A stretch of DNA of 64,000 nucleotides from Apostichopus japonicus (GCF_037975245.1 NC_092562.1:8721001-8785000), one strand, 5' to 3'. Shown: positions 1-9,975, counted from the stretch's first letter. Made by a program: numbers and translations. The notes: generated by a model not told the origin, from the letters alone.

Positions 1-292
1 AAGGAGCCTAAAGATTTACGGTCCGCCACTTGTTACCCTTAGATCGACTTAGGTGAGAACGTAAGTGGAAGACTATGTACGCAAACGCATACGGAAACAC
101 ATAGGTACACTCACCGATAGACATAGTCGATGGCTCTCTGGTGGATGGTGGTTCTGTCTATCTGGTGTGAAGCTCGGAGTCATGAGTCGAGTCGAGCGAC
201 CGCTCCTCCGTCCGGCTGTGTCCCACCACCCTCTCGGGGGAGGGAGGCGGGAATGGAGACAGGTAAGCTCGTCACTCGTAAATATCCAAACC
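1..292 (-). repeat. Left flank of the DIRS element with a second, related ITR-like end
   Basis: No convincing gene is seen here. Positions 255-290 begin with GGAGACAGGTAAGC and continue to a TAAATAT block. This is an imperfect inverted copy of the DIRS terminal repeat just to the right (299-337), so the two can form a hairpin. On the minus strand it reads like the outer end of a second DIRS-related element that leaves the window on the left. The rest, 1-254, is GC-richer than the window average and is probably the inside of that neighbour. The interpretation is inferred. Confidence 0.4.
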
Positions 293-307
293 AGTAAGTT
301 TTGGAAT

Positions 308-353
308 ATTTACTTCGCTCCTCGCTTACCTGTCTCCTCACAACCTTAGCACC
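308..353. repeat. DIRS inverted terminal repeat, 3' end of element
   Basis: A 46-bp sequence exactly inverted relative to 6116-6161. The stop codon of the recombinase frame (346-348) lies inside it. Confidence 0.85.
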
Positions 354-1425
354 GAGTGGCACTGCCCGATGGTGGGAGGCCCGAGGGGTGGGACCTGTTA
401 CCCACCGGACCTCGCATCACCGCGCTACCAAATGCCGCTTCGGCGTGTAAAGTGTCGGTCAAGTAGCAGGCGACGAACGTAGTTGGAGTTTTCCACGCTG
501 CTGCTTTGAGTATGTCCTCTACCGGGATGCCGGCGAATAGGGCTGTAGAGGCCGCGACCCCTCTGACGTCGTGAGCCCTTGGTCGGGAGGTCCCCGATGT
601 GAACGGGCGTATGATCTCTACTAGCCACCTGGATAGAGTGTCTTTGGAGGCCGCTGCGTAGGGTGGTCGTGGTATGATGAAGAGAGAAGTTGATTGTCTT
701 AACTTCTCTGTCTTGTTCAGGTACCACTTCAGTGCCCTGACTGGACACCATCGTTTGTCCTCGGCTACTGATGACATGGTCTTAATTTCCGGGATGAAAA
801 TGTCTCCTGGCAAGAAGGTCAAGGTCTGGTTCTTTGCAATAAATGACGGGTCTGGAACCATCCTCACCCCGTGGCCCTCAAATCTGATGTGATTCTGCTT
901 GGTGGATAGGGCGTGGAGGCAACTCCTCCTTCTTGCTGACGCAACTGCGACGAGGAAGAGTGTCTTTTTTGTGAGGGCAGCCAGGGAGGCGTTAGCCATT
1001 GGTTCGTATGGTGGTCCTGCCAGGGCATGTAACACTGCTGAGAGTCCCCAGGAGGGGGCCAGCCGTCTGATCTGTGGGCGACGATTCGCCATGCCTTTGA
1101 TGAGTTGTGCAATGTACGGGTTATTGCTCAGTGTGGAGCCATCTGGGAAGCCCTGGTGGATGGCAGCGATGGCCGACCTGTAATTCCTGATAGTGGAGAC
1201 TTGTTTCCCTTCTCCGAAGAGTGAGAGGAGGAACTCGGCTATCTGTGTCACAGAGGCAGCAGGCAGCAGTATCTGTCTCGGTCGGCACCATTGGTCGAAC
1301 TTCCGCAGACGGGAATCGTAAGTCGCTGCGGTCGTTCCCCTTCTAGCGTCGGCTGCCATCGCGGCAGCTGCTTCTGAAAAGCCTCTCTGTCGTAGGGAAG
1401 ACCGGACAGCCTCCAGGCAACTAAT
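346..1425 (-). CDS. DIRS tyrosine recombinase
   Basis: A recombinase that would integrate the circular DNA copy. About 360 residues are clearly homologous, from QRGFSEAAAAMAADARRGTT to the stop at 346 inside the terminal repeat. The N-terminal core-binding part contains TYDSRLRKFDQWCRP. The catalytic part has the Arg box (ASARRRSCLHAL), the HxxR box (AHDVRGVAAS), a Trp at the usual His/Trp position (AAAWKTP) and the nucleophilic Tyr in TFVACYL, about 39 residues before the C-terminus. All expected residues are seen. The open frame extends upstream to an ATG at 3246 (966 codons), but that part runs antiphase through the RT gene and has no recombinase character, so the functional start is probably near 1425. 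Expression by a -1 shift from the RT frame or from an overlapping ORF, as in other DIRS elements, is plausible. Confidence 0.85.
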   Translation of the reverse strand: MSCLEAVRSSLRQRGFSEAAAAMAADARRGTTAATYDSRLRKFDQWCRPRQILLPAASVTQIAEFLLSLFGEGKQVSTIRNYRSAIAAIHQGFPDGSTLSNNPYIAQLIKGMANRRPQIRRLAPSWGLSAVLHALAGPPYEPMANASLAALTKKTLFLVAVASARRRSCLHALSTKQNHIRFEGHGVRMVPDPSFIAKNQTLTFLPGDIFIPEIKTMSSVAEDKRWCPVRALKWYLNKTEKLRQSTSLFIIPRPPYAAASKDTLSRWLVEIIRPFTSGTSRPRAHDVRGVAASTALFAGIPVEDILKAAAWKTPTTFVACYLTDTLHAEAAFGSAVMRGPVGNRSHPSGLPPSGSATRC

Positions 1426-3353
1426 TGTAACCCCTTGATGTCTGGGTGGGAGAGAGTTCCCTGTCTCTGGGACAGTAGGTGGGGCTTGTCCGGTAGACTC
1501 ACTGGGACGTCCATGAGGAGTTGGGGGATCTCGGCGAACCAGGGTCTGCGAGGCCAGAACGGGGCTATTAGTGTGAACCTGCCCTTGGAGTTCCGAATTT
1601 TCCTGAGGACTTGTCCGATCATACATAGCGGCGGGAAGATGTACGCATCCATGTGGTCCCAGGAGAGGGACATTGCGTCCGTGTGGTAGGCCAGGGGGTG
1701 GAATCGTCTGGAACAGAAGGTCTGGAGTTTGTTGTTCTTGTGTGTTGCGAACAGGTCTATCGTGGGCCTGCCGAAGATCGAAAAGATTCTGTCGCAAGTC
1801 TCCTGTTCCAGGGACCATTCGTTGGGGTCTATATGCCCCCTGGATAGGGCGTCCGCCATCACGTTGAGCTTGCCTGCGATGTGGGAAGCCCTTAGGATCG
1901 TGCCGGAGTCCTTGGCCGCTGTTATCACCTCCCACGCGAGTCGGCACAGTCTCTCTGAGCGGGTGCCCCCCTGCCGATTGATGTAGGCCACCACTGTCGT
2001 GTTGTCGGTGAAGATTGTGGTTATCGTTCCCTGTACGTGGTCGTTGAAAGCTTCCAGGGCTCTTTTGACCGCCATCATCTCCAGGATGTTGATGTGGAGA
2101 GATGTTTCTGTTTGGGACCACGTCCCCCATGCTGTGCGATTGCTCCAGTGAGCTCCCCATCCGGACAGTGACGCGTCCGTCGTTATCGATGTCATTGGTA
2201 GCTGTATCGCAAAGGGTACCCCTGAACTCCAGTTGTTTGGGTCGAGCCACCATCGAAAGTGTTGTGTGACCTCCTCTGACCTGTAGATGAGCGTTGTTTT
2301 GTCTGGGTCTGTAGGGTCTGCGGACCTCAGCAGGTGCAGTTGCAGAGGTCGCATGTGTAGCCTGCACAGTCTCACTATATCGACGAGGCTGGCCATGAGT
2401 CCCAGGGCCCGGAGCCATGTCCCCGTTGGTGACCCCCGGTGTGCCAAGATCTGTTGTGTGGTCGCCTTGACTGCCGCGACTCTTTCTTCTGAGGGTCGGG
2501 CTACCCCGGTGGTGAAGTCCAGTATGGCCCCGAGGAACTGGATCGTCTGGGAGGGTGATAGCCGTGATTTCTTCTGGTTCACGATCCAGCCCAGTTCTTG
2601 AAGGGTCTGGAGCGTTTTGTGGACGTTGTTGGTTGCTTCCGATAGACTGTTCCCTACTACCAACCAGTCGTCTAGATATACGTAGAGGGTGACCCCTCTT
2701 TTTCTGAGGTAGGCGACTACTGCTCCCGCGACTCTCGTGAAGGTTCTGGGAGCCGTGGCTAGGCCGAATGGGAGCGCCCGGAACTGGTAGTCTTGTTCTG
2801 CGTACCGGAACGCTAGGAATCGTCGGTGTTCTTTGTGTATCAAGATGTGCAGGTAGGCGTCCCGTAAGTCTACGGTCGCCGCCCACATGCCCTTTCTGAG
2901 TAGGGGTAATATTAAGTTTAAGGTCTCCATACGGAAGTGTTTTGGTCTGATGTGTTTTGTGTTCAGGGGTTTTAGGTTTAGAATGGGACGCCAGGTGCCG
3001 TCCCGTTTTTTGGTCAGAAAAAAGGAGGACCGGAAGAGTGGTCCCGTCTCTTCCGGAACTCTTGTAATTGCCTGCTTGGCCAGCAGGGCCAGAATTTCCC
3101 CTTCTAGGGCTAAGCGTTTGACGGGGTCCGTGGGTGTGATTGTCTGCCTTCCTCCGCCCCCGAAAGGTGGGCTGGAGGAGAATTCTATTTTGTACCCGTG
3201 TTTGACTGTGTCCAACACCCACTTGTCCCCGCCAATAAATTCCCATTGCTGGGAGAAGTTTGTTAGTCTCCCCCCCACCGGCGGAATGGCCGCGGTGAGG
3301 TGGGCACCCCTAGGGCTGGGCGGCGAACGCTGGTCGATTGGAGGAGCGGTCAC
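1248..3353 (-). CDS. DIRS reverse transcriptase - RNase H - methyltransferase-like protein
   Basis: A 701-codon frame. The reverse transcriptase lies at about residues 90-300: VDLRDAYLH (161-169) carries the first catalytic Asp, LPFGLATAP follows at 194-202, and YVYLDD (224-229) is the active site. RNase H spans about residues 388-505 with the expected acidic residues D393 (TTDAS), E425 (NILEMM), D450 (IFTDN) and D501 (MADALSR). Residues of about 505-610 (IDLFATHKNNK; DAYIFPPL; LIAPFWPRRPWF) are the conserved region usually annotated as Dam-like methyltransferase in DIRS elements. All key RT and RNase H residues are present, so this copy may be competent. It overlaps gag by 44 nt and the recombinase frame at its end. 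From about LVAWRLSG onward the conserved sequence continues in the -1 frame, so the last 45 residues here are probably not the ancestral tail. Confidence 0.9.
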   Translation of the reverse strand: MTAPPIDQRSPPSPRGAHLTAAIPPVGGRLTNFSQQWEFIGGDKWVLDTVKHGYKIEFSSSPPFGGGGRQTITPTDPVKRLALEGEILALLAKQAITRVPEETGPLFRSSFFLTKKRDGTWRPILNLKPLNTKHIRPKHFRMETLNLILPLLRKGMWAATVDLRDAYLHILIHKEHRRFLAFRYAEQDYQFRALPFGLATAPRTFTRVAGAVVAYLRKRGVTLYVYLDDWLVVGNSLSEATNNVHKTLQTLQELGWIVNQKKSRLSPSQTIQFLGAILDFTTGVARPSEERVAAVKATTQQILAHRGSPTGTWLRALGLMASLVDIVRLCRLHMRPLQLHLLRSADPTDPDKTTLIYRSEEVTQHFRWWLDPNNWSSGVPFAIQLPMTSITTDASLSGWGAHWSNRTAWGTWSQTETSLHINILEMMAVKRALEAFNDHVQGTITTIFTDNTTVVAYINRQGGTRSERLCRLAWEVITAAKDSGTILRASHIAGKLNVMADALSRGHIDPNEWSLEQETCDRIFSIFGRPTIDLFATHKNNKLQTFCSRRFHPLAYHTDAMSLSWDHMDAYIFPPLCMIGQVLRKIRNSKGRFTLIAPFWPRRPWFAEIPQLLMDVPVSLPDKPHLLSQRQGTLSHPDIKGLQLVAWRLSGLPYDREAFQKQLPRWQPTLEGERPQRLTIPVCGSSTNGADRDRYCCLLPL

Positions 3354-4578
3354 TGTCCCGTCTGGTCGACGTGGAGCCTCTGCCTCCTCTGGGGGCCCAG
3401 GGGCGGGTTGGACGGAAGGCTGCCCCCCGGCTTCGGCCTCTGAGAGCTCCTCTGCTCATAGATTTGGCGGGTGCTGCTCTCGTTCCCCTAGGTGCTCTGC
3501 TCTCCCTCGGGCGGAAGGGTCTGGTTCTCTGGGTAGGTGGGGGTCGGAATTCTGATTTGGCCAGAGTCTCCCTTCGGGCTACCTCTTCCTGGAGTTTCTT
3601 TTGGAAGCAGCCCGCAAAAAGGTCTTCCCCGAGGATTGGTAGTTCCAGCATTCTGTCCTTCGCCTCCGTCGAAGGCCAGTGGATGGCGGAGACGATGTTT
3701 TGTCTACGGGCCTTAACGGACCTGGTAGCGACCCTTGCAAATTGATCGTACGCGAGTCTGACGAGGGGGCCCAGCAGCAGGAGGAGCTGGCCCGCTTCGT
3801 CCCTGGATACTTGGCTGCTGTCCTCAGGGAGCTGTTGGTGGTGTCGCATAAGGACTTCGGCTGATAGCATTAGTACCGATGCGAACTTCATGCCCGAACG
3901 GGCTGCCATGTCCACCTCTACCAAAAGCTCTTCTAGCTTCCTCTGGTCCGGGGTCTTGAACACGTGTGTGGATGAGGCCCCTTGTTCGGCTTTTAATCTC
4001 TCCTTGGCCTCCTGGGGAATGGTTGGGCATCTGAATAGATCCTTCCATGCCTCGTCAGGTACCCTGACCGCTCTATCTGCCCTGGCCGGGAAGGCCGTCC
4101 ACTTGGTTTTGTTGGCAATGGCCTCAAATCTGTCATAACAGGTTGCGTCCACTGGTATGGTAGTTTTGGGCTTATATGACGCTTCGCCGGTCGCCGTCAA
4201 TTTTGATACCCGGCCCGCCTTCTGCGGTTGCGTCTCGGGTTCCTCGAACCCCAGGTGTCGTCTGAATATGTCTGCCGCCCGTGTTATTAGCTCCTGTGGG
4301 AGGGCTCCTCCTGTCACGGGTGCTTCCTCCGGTTCGTAATTGTGACCAAAGCTGTCCTCCATAGGATCGTAGTCGAGAGGATCTGGATCTATGGGCTCCC
4401 CTTCGTCCTCCAAGCCGGAAAGATTCACCGACGCTCTGCAATCCAGAGCGTCCGGGTCCGGGGCCGGTTGCGGGGCATGGTCGATACGGGGCTGGTAGGG
4501 CCCGGTGCCACGTCGGCTACCGTGGACGTCCTTTGCTCCAGCAGGGGCCGTAGCAGGCCGGTGAGTTTGGAAAGCCAA
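3310..4578 (-). CDS. DIRS gag-like protein, C-terminal frame
   Basis: A 422-codon frame overlapping the previous one by 154 nt and lying in the -1 frame relative to it. The junction is probably near 4450-4500, where the upstream frame loses its character and this one becomes acidic (DPLDYDPMEDSF). Residues of about 90-300 are a mixed helical region (ELITRAADIFRRHLGF; EELLVEVDMAARSGMKFASVLMLSAEVLMRHH) that resembles a capsid-like domain. The last 90 residues are Arg/Gly/Pro-rich (RGALRGRSRGAAFRPTRPWAPRGGRG), typical of nucleic-acid binding. The end overlaps the reverse transcriptase frame by 44 nt. It is unlikely to start at its own ATG, and translation is more likely continuous from the upstream gag frame. 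Confidence 0.6.
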   Translation of the reverse strand: MAFQTHRPATAPAGAKDVHGSRRGTGPYQPRIDHAPQPAPDPDALDCRASVNLSGLEDEGEPIDPDPLDYDPMEDSFGHNYEPEEAPVTGGALPQELITRAADIFRRHLGFEEPETQPQKAGRVSKLTATGEASYKPKTTIPVDATCYDRFEAIANKTKWTAFPARADRAVRVPDEAWKDLFRCPTIPQEAKERLKAEQGASSTHVFKTPDQRKLEELLVEVDMAARSGMKFASVLMLSAEVLMRHHQQLPEDSSQVSRDEAGQLLLLLGPLVRLAYDQFARVATRSVKARRQNIVSAIHWPSTEAKDRMLELPILGEDLFAGCFQKKLQEEVARRETLAKSEFRPPPTQRTRPFRPRESRAPRGTRAAPAKSMSRGALRGRSRGAAFRPTRPWAPRGGRGSTSTRRDSDRSSNRPAFAAQP

Positions 4579-5429
4579 GCTGGTTCCTCTTCCTGACGCC
4601 GTCTCGGGGACAGGCGCCTCCTCTTGGATCTTCTGTATCCATCGTCGGAAGAGTCCGAGGACTCGTCGGAGATTGGAGAGTATCTCTTCCTCTCTCTACG
4701 TCTTGGGGATCTTGTATGCGACCCCGATCTCTCCCTTCTGGGTCGGCGGGAGGACTCTCTCTCCCTACTTTCTCGGGCCGGGATCTCCGTCGGAACCCGC
4801 CTCTCCGGCTCCCTGTCCGGCTCCCTGGAACGGGACCGGCTCCGTCTCCGCGTCCCCTCGGTTGCTCTCTCTTTAGGACCCGAGCCTCCCACGGCCGGAG
4901 GGCCGCGCTCTGTGGGTCTGTTTAGCTGCGGCCCGGACTGAGACGGAGTCTCCAGCCCGGCCGAGCTGTGCCTCTGCTTTGGAGGTCTTTTCCTGGCAGG
5001 AGCCTTGCCTTTGCTCCTGCCCTTCCCTCTGGCCGTAACTGATCCGGACGTAGCCGGGGCCGTTAGGGGAATTCTTTCTCTTTCTCTTTCCTCTCTCTCT
5101 ACCTCTTTCTCTCCTTCGGCCCTCTCCTGGCCACTCTCCTCCACCTCTCTCTCTACTACTCCCTCCTCCTCTCTATCTCCCGTTATTCCTGGAACCTCCG
5201 GCGCCCCGATTGTGCTCGGGATCGAGTCCAGCCTTCCCTGGAGCTTGCTACGTAAGCCCTCAAGCCACAGGTCGATGTCCTGCCACTGAGCTGGTGTAAA
5301 CTTAATACACACCAGGCAGGGGTCTCGTCGAGTGCAGGATCTGCATTTTGGACAAAGGTCGTGTTCGTCCCAGGCTCTGCCTGGGCGAAACATAGAGCAG
5401 TTGATGCACTTCAATGGATTGCGTGACAT
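4425..5429 (-). CDS. DIRS gag-like protein, N-terminal frame
   Basis: A 334-codon frame starting at the first ATG after the leader. The first 45 residues hold a cysteine cluster (CINC, CPKC, CTRRDPC, CIKF) with the phrase FTPAQW, which looks like a zinc-binding head. Residues of about 75-280 are highly charged and rich in Arg, Ser, Glu and Pro, with long RS/RE runs (for example RRRSRSRSREPDREPERR), consistent with a nucleic-acid-binding gag. The frame ends at 4425, but the sequence continues without a break in sense in the overlapping frame 4578-3310. The two are therefore probably one gag interrupted by a -1 shift, either an indel in this copy or a natural frameshift. No catalytic function is expected. 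Gag identity is inferred from position and composition. Confidence 0.65.
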   Translation of the reverse strand: MSRNPLKCINCSMFRPGRAWDEHDLCPKCRSCTRRDPCLVCIKFTPAQWQDIDLWLEGLRSKLQGRLDSIPSTIGAPEVPGITGDREEEGVVEREVEESGQERAEGEKEVEREERERERIPLTAPATSGSVTARGKGRSKGKAPARKRPPKQRHSSAGLETPSQSGPQLNRPTERGPPAVGGSGPKERATEGTRRRSRSRSREPDREPERRVPTEIPARESRERESSRRPRRERSGSHTRSPRRRERKRYSPISDESSDSSDDGYRRSKRRRLSPRRRQEEEPAWLSKLTGLLRPLLEQRTSTVADVAPGPTSPVSTMPRNRPRTRTLWIAERR

Positions 5430-6115
5430 GCTGAATAACCGGATTAAGGAAGATTACTTCTTAGTGATAAATGAACAACAATAGAAGCTTAACGTAAGAG
5501 GGGAGAACTAGGGAGGGAATTAGGCTTAGGTGGAGCGTAGCGTAACCTAGCAACGGTAAACAAGGTAACGCTACGGGGTGGCCTAACATGAAAATGCAAG
5601 CTGAAACAAAAATGAGAGAGCGAGAAATACATATGAAAAAGAGTGAATATATGTGAGCAATATGAATCCCCAAAAGGGGGACGAGAGAAACTAATTGGGG
5701 GGAAGAAAGCTAGTAAACAAGCTAAGAAAACACAAAAACAACAACACGCTATAGCGTGGGGAGGAATAGGGCGGGAACCTAGGCAGTTTCGCGGAACTGC
5801 TAACCCCGCCGCAAACCAACCCGAGGAGGAAACGCACTACGAAAACAGTCCCCAAAACCCTCCCTTTTGATAAAAAGGATACTTATCGGTCAGGAAAGGA
5901 CTGTCAAACTTCTAAAGATCCGAAGCTAAAAAACTTCCGGCGATCGTCGAAGAAAACCAAGACAATTTTCCAAGGAAACTATCCACAAGAAAAATATGCG
6001 TGTAGGCACTTGGAATGGTAGAATGAAAAAGGAGGAGGGACCGGAAGGGGGGTCCGGTCATAGAGGGCGCACAGTGTTATTTATTTACCAGGACTTTATA
6101 GGCACGGTAGAATGA
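5430..6115 (-). other. DIRS 5' leader region
   Basis: This is the untranslated stretch between the 5' inverted repeat and the first gag ATG. Only short open frames occur. A small GC-rich hairpin (GACCGG...CCGGTC) lies near 6040-6060. Promoter signals could not be assigned. Confidence 0.5.
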
Positions 6116-6161
6116 GGTGCTAAGGTTGTGAGGAGACAGGTAAGCGAGGAGCGAAGTAAAT
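6116..6161. repeat. DIRS inverted terminal repeat, 5' end of element
   Basis: A 46-bp inverted partner of 308-353. On the plus strand it contains CAGGTAAGC, which matches a splice-donor consensus. That may be coincidence. Confidence 0.85.
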
Positions 6162-8353
6162 TAGCACATTTTATATGCCAGTAGGGCACATTTGCTATTT
6201 TGGAAAAAAGTGGGGGGTGCACAATGCCCCTAGTGCCCCCCCTGCTCCTACCCCTGTCGCCCTGCTCCTAACCCCGTCTTCACTGTCAAACCTGTCACAT
6301 AAAATACACTGTATTAAAAATCTCTATTCAAGCCTCTAACAACAAAATAATTCCCATGCTCTCACATACTATAAAGATGCATAGTCTCTGATAGATGCCT
6401 TGGCACACAAGTTATCGCAAGATTAACACTGCAATAACAATGTAATCAACTGAATCAGTTGAATAAGCTCAACAACAAAAAAACAAGGTTGAGAGATTTG
6501 CTTTTACCTACCATAAAATGTCCCCCCCCCTCTCATGACCTCCCTGGGTATTCCAACAGAAAACCATAAATACACCAGACACTTCCAGTTACCACCAGTG
6601 CTCCCCTTAAAGCAGCATTTTCCGTTTTCCAATTTTTTGGCAAGTCCCATCAAATTTTTTACAAATATATCAATCACAAAACAGCAAACTAAGATATTAG
6701 CCAAGTTTTTGCCAAAAGCATTAATTGGTGAGTAATTAAAGGACATTTGCAGATAATGAGGAAAGTGTCCTCTGACAAATTAAACATTTCATATTAATCG
6801 CATACAGTTCCCCCAACCCACTAGCTTGAATTCAACCTATCAGAGATGCAGGTTTAGTTACGAGCCGTTGCTAAAAATAGATTCAAAACGTCGAGTTGGT
6901 AACTGGGTACAACCAGCGAGCTGGTACTCTAACAGCTCCCTGGTACAACTGCCATAGACAATCTACACAATTCAAGCATGGAGTCGTATTACGTATTGGT
7001 CAATGACGTTCGTAGCTTTTAAGTATTTATATCATGAGCGAGGTTTATATGGATTCCAAGGGAAAGAATATCGTTGAGAAAAACAAAGTTGAAAGTTGTA
7101 ACTTTTTAGACTTTAATGCCACCATTTGAAGTAAGATTTGAATAGATAAGCTAGTTATGTATGTTGTTATAGCATCGTGGTATCAGTGAGGTTGAGAGGG
7201 AAAAAAACATAGAAAAGGACGCAAAATGCTGCTTTAAATGACATTCAATTTGTCCTCCAAAAGCTGATCATCTGTTAATAACAACCAAGTGATTCTTAAA
7301 AATTGTTTTTACTGGAGAGAATACTTTTTTTTTGGCAAGAACGGTCATATTTAGTCCTTAACTTGAGAATATCCGAAAATACTTAACCTTTATGCATCAT
7401 CTATGATCACTGTATCCTCCGGCATCGATAACCTCTGAAGCGAGACACTAACCAGACTAGCCAAATAAGGATCATAATTTCATGCACTGATGCACACTTT
7501 GGACAAATTTGAATTTAAACCCAAAAAAGAATTATCTCTCAGAATAAAACAATTTCACACCTTCTGCAGCCTACGGCTAGAAATAGAACCAATTTTATAC
7601 AGTCTATTAAAGTTTCATTGGTACCGTGGGAGGAATATAGTCATTGCATCCTTTTATTTCTTTAATCTTTACTTCTAGTTGAGAAACATTTTCTAAGCAA
7701 GGATGGATTATTCATGGATCTATGGGCTGTATCATCAATATCAAGTTTATTAAACTTAATAAAAAGCACACAAGTCTTTCACCTCATTAATCCTTGAACT
7801 ATTTTTAATCCAAGAGGTATAAAATCATTTTCCAAATAATTCAATAAAAGATTACTCATCCATGTTTGGAAATGGAGAGGGTGTCAGGGACACTGTTTCA
7901 TCCATTTTTCATGTAAAAGTCTGCAATGTTAGGGAAATTATGAGCATAAAAATTTAAACAAACAGACTTGGGAAAGACAATGATGATTTTGAATGTCACA
8001 GGTTAATGATGCCTATTGGAGCTTGGTATGACTGCCAGATACACACGGTGGTATAACGTTGGTAATAGTTAGACATTTGTTCATGTATCAGGACAGATGT
8101 GGCTGTTGATTGATACTGAGGTCATCTGAATATTATTATTATTCAACATCTAGTTTTCCACTGTTTTGAACTGTTATGTAGAACAATTTCAACATTGGCT
8201 GTTTGACCATTTCAATAACCACGACGATTATAATCTCAAGATGACCTGTACACAAGGCACAACAATAGGCTATATGTACGTACTTAAACTTTATTCTTCT
8301 TTTAATCAGAGAGACGATGAAAGGAAAAGCAACGTCAATCATCTTGTCTTTCG
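6162..8353. other. Non-coding AT-rich DNA with a dispersed repeat
   Basis: No gene was recognised. 6190-6270 is C-rich low complexity. A block at about 7500-7790 recurs in altered form at about 8880-9110: both contain the words 'caatttcacaccttctgcag' and 'aagcaaggatggattattca'. It is an unclassified interspersed or locally duplicated repeat. Confidence 0.5.
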
Positions 8354-8357
8354 TTAA

Positions 8358-8691
8358 AGGCATTGAAGACTCGCCCCAAAGTGCGTGCGGCCATCTGAAA
8401 AAGTTAACTTTCTGTTGCTTGCAAGTGACGTTTTGTTCGTGTCGCTACAAAATGCAGACAGTAATGAAACGTGATACCTTGTTATCTTTAATCTAGACTT
8501 GAGATGATTGTTGGTATTGGCCGCAGCTGTATGTACTGACTGTACACTAGTGTCTAATTACCGACGGTAGCAAGCTGTGTGTGTATTTTCTGGGATCGAT
8601 GGTGGTGTCTAACACTTCTGTTACACCTCATTCTAAACTAGGTCAGATTACTGGCATTAGACGTTTCTTTTTGCGCGAGTCTTCACACCCT
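8358..8691 (+). mobile_element. TTAA MITE, copy 1
   Basis: A short non-coding element. One end begins AAGGCATTGAAGACTCG and the other, inverted, begins AAGGGTGTGAAGACTCG. TTAA occurs at both borders (8354-8357 and 8692-8695). Four more copies, one of them truncated, lie in this window. TTAA targets and AGG-type ends fit Kolobok- or piggyBac-type transposition; no coding capacity was seen. Confidence 0.8.
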
Positions 8692-8695
8692 TTAA

Positions 8696-9605
8696 TATAC
8701 ATGATTGAGGTGACTTGCCATGAGCAAACTGAAGGAAAATGTCAAATCACATGTCCGGAGGCGACCATTTTGTCAGTCTGTGATATCATAGTGCAAACTA
8801 GCAAGACCTCCTGTAGTTTCCCTTTATGTCTCTGTTCATATGATAATTATGAAAATTTATGAAAAAAAGGGCATTAACTCTCAGAAAAACAATTTCACAC
8901 CTTCTGCAGCCAACAGCTAGAAATAGAACCAATTTTATACCTATTAAAGTTTCACTGGTACCATTGGAGGAATGTCATGCAACCTTTTATTACTTTAATC
9001 TATTTTCTAGTTGGAAAACATTTTCTAAGCAAGGATGGATTATTCATGGGTCTATGGCTGTATCATCAATATTTATCAAGTTAATTAACTTAAACAAAAG
9101 TCCTCCACCTTGTGATTAACAACTTTTTCCAGGAAAATCTTTTTTTGTTTCGAAAATGTCAAATTAACATGTCAGGAGGCGACCTTTTTGTCAAATCTGT
9201 GATGTCATAGTGCAACTACTGTAGGAAGATCTCCTGTAGTTTCATTTTATGATTCTATTCATAAGTCATAACCAATGAATTGCTATATATCAATGAGAAG
9301 GTATTGACAGTCATGTCATGATTCAGTGCAGCATTTCAAATGTAAAAACCACCCACACCAAAGAAAATAAAGTAACGAAGAAACACATCAAAACTTGGAG
9401 CACTACTGGTGAGTCTGTGATGTCACACTTCTAGACTTGTTCAAGTCTCCAATCATACCAGACAGAACTTTGATCATCTGCTTTATAAGGTGGCACACTG
9501 GCATGACATTAAAATGACGCACGCATCGATGTCGTAACGGCATACACGCTGTGGGCTAGTTACGTCATGTACCGCTACTCCATGAACCATGTTTAAAGCT
9601 GGTGT
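8696..9605. repeat. Locally duplicated non-coding block
   Basis: 8740-8850 and 9130-9265 are diverged copies of each other; both read 'catgtc.ggaggcgacc...tttgtca...ctgtgat.tcatagtgcaa'. The part between them (8880-9110) is a diverged copy of 7500-7790. No open frame of interest was found. Confidence 0.5.
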
Positions 9606-9609
9606 TTAA

Positions 9610-9975
9610 AGGCATTGAAGACTCGCCCTAAACCGTGTGCGACCATCTGAAAAAGTTAACTTTCTGTTGCTTGCAAGTGACGTTTTGTTTGTGTCGCTAC
9701 AAAATGCAGACAGTACAGTAATGAAACGTGATACCTTTTGATCTTTAGCTGGACCTGAGATGTCCATCGCTGTATCGTTTGTACACTGTGCTGTGGGTAA
9801 TGACCGCAGCTGTATGTACTGACTGTACACTAGTGTCTACTTACCGACGGTAGCAAGTTGCGTGTGTATTTTCTGGGATCGATGGTGGTGTTTATTCACT
9901 TCTGTTACACCTCATTCGAAACTAGGACAAATTACCGGCGTTAGACGTTTCTTTTTGTGCAAGTCTTCACACCCT
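9610..9975 (+). mobile_element. TTAA MITE, copy 2
   Basis: Same family and orientation as 8358-8691, with TTAA at 9606-9609 and 9976-9979. The interior carries a few extra bases relative to copy 1. Confidence 0.8.

Larger units (their letters stand above)
308..6161 (-). mobile_element. DIRS-like tyrosine-recombinase retrotransposon
   Basis: A 5.85-kb element read on the minus strand. It has the order expected of DIRS-type retroelements: gag-like ORFs (5429-3310), reverse transcriptase plus RNase H plus a methyltransferase-like region (3353-1248), then a tyrosine recombinase (about 1425-346). There is no DDE integrase and there are no LTRs. The ends are 46-bp inverted repeats (308-353 and 6116-6161). 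DIRS elements are known to integrate through a circular intermediate by recombinase rather than integrase, and to leave no target duplication; none was seen. The coding half is clearly GC-richer than the surrounding AT-rich DNA, which suggests a recent arrival. Apart from frame changes between ORFs, which may be natural, the domains look intact. The outer limits are uncertain because a related ITR-like sequence abuts the left end. Confidence 0.88.

Noticed and set aside
2887-3555. A 222-codon plus-strand open frame opposite the DIRS RT/gag genes
   Set aside because: It is the antisense shadow of GC-rich coding sequence, with no recognisable domain.
8581-8862. A 93-codon open frame starting inside a TTAA MITE
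   Set aside because: It spans the MITE border and the adjacent repeat, and the corresponding MITE copies do not keep the frame.
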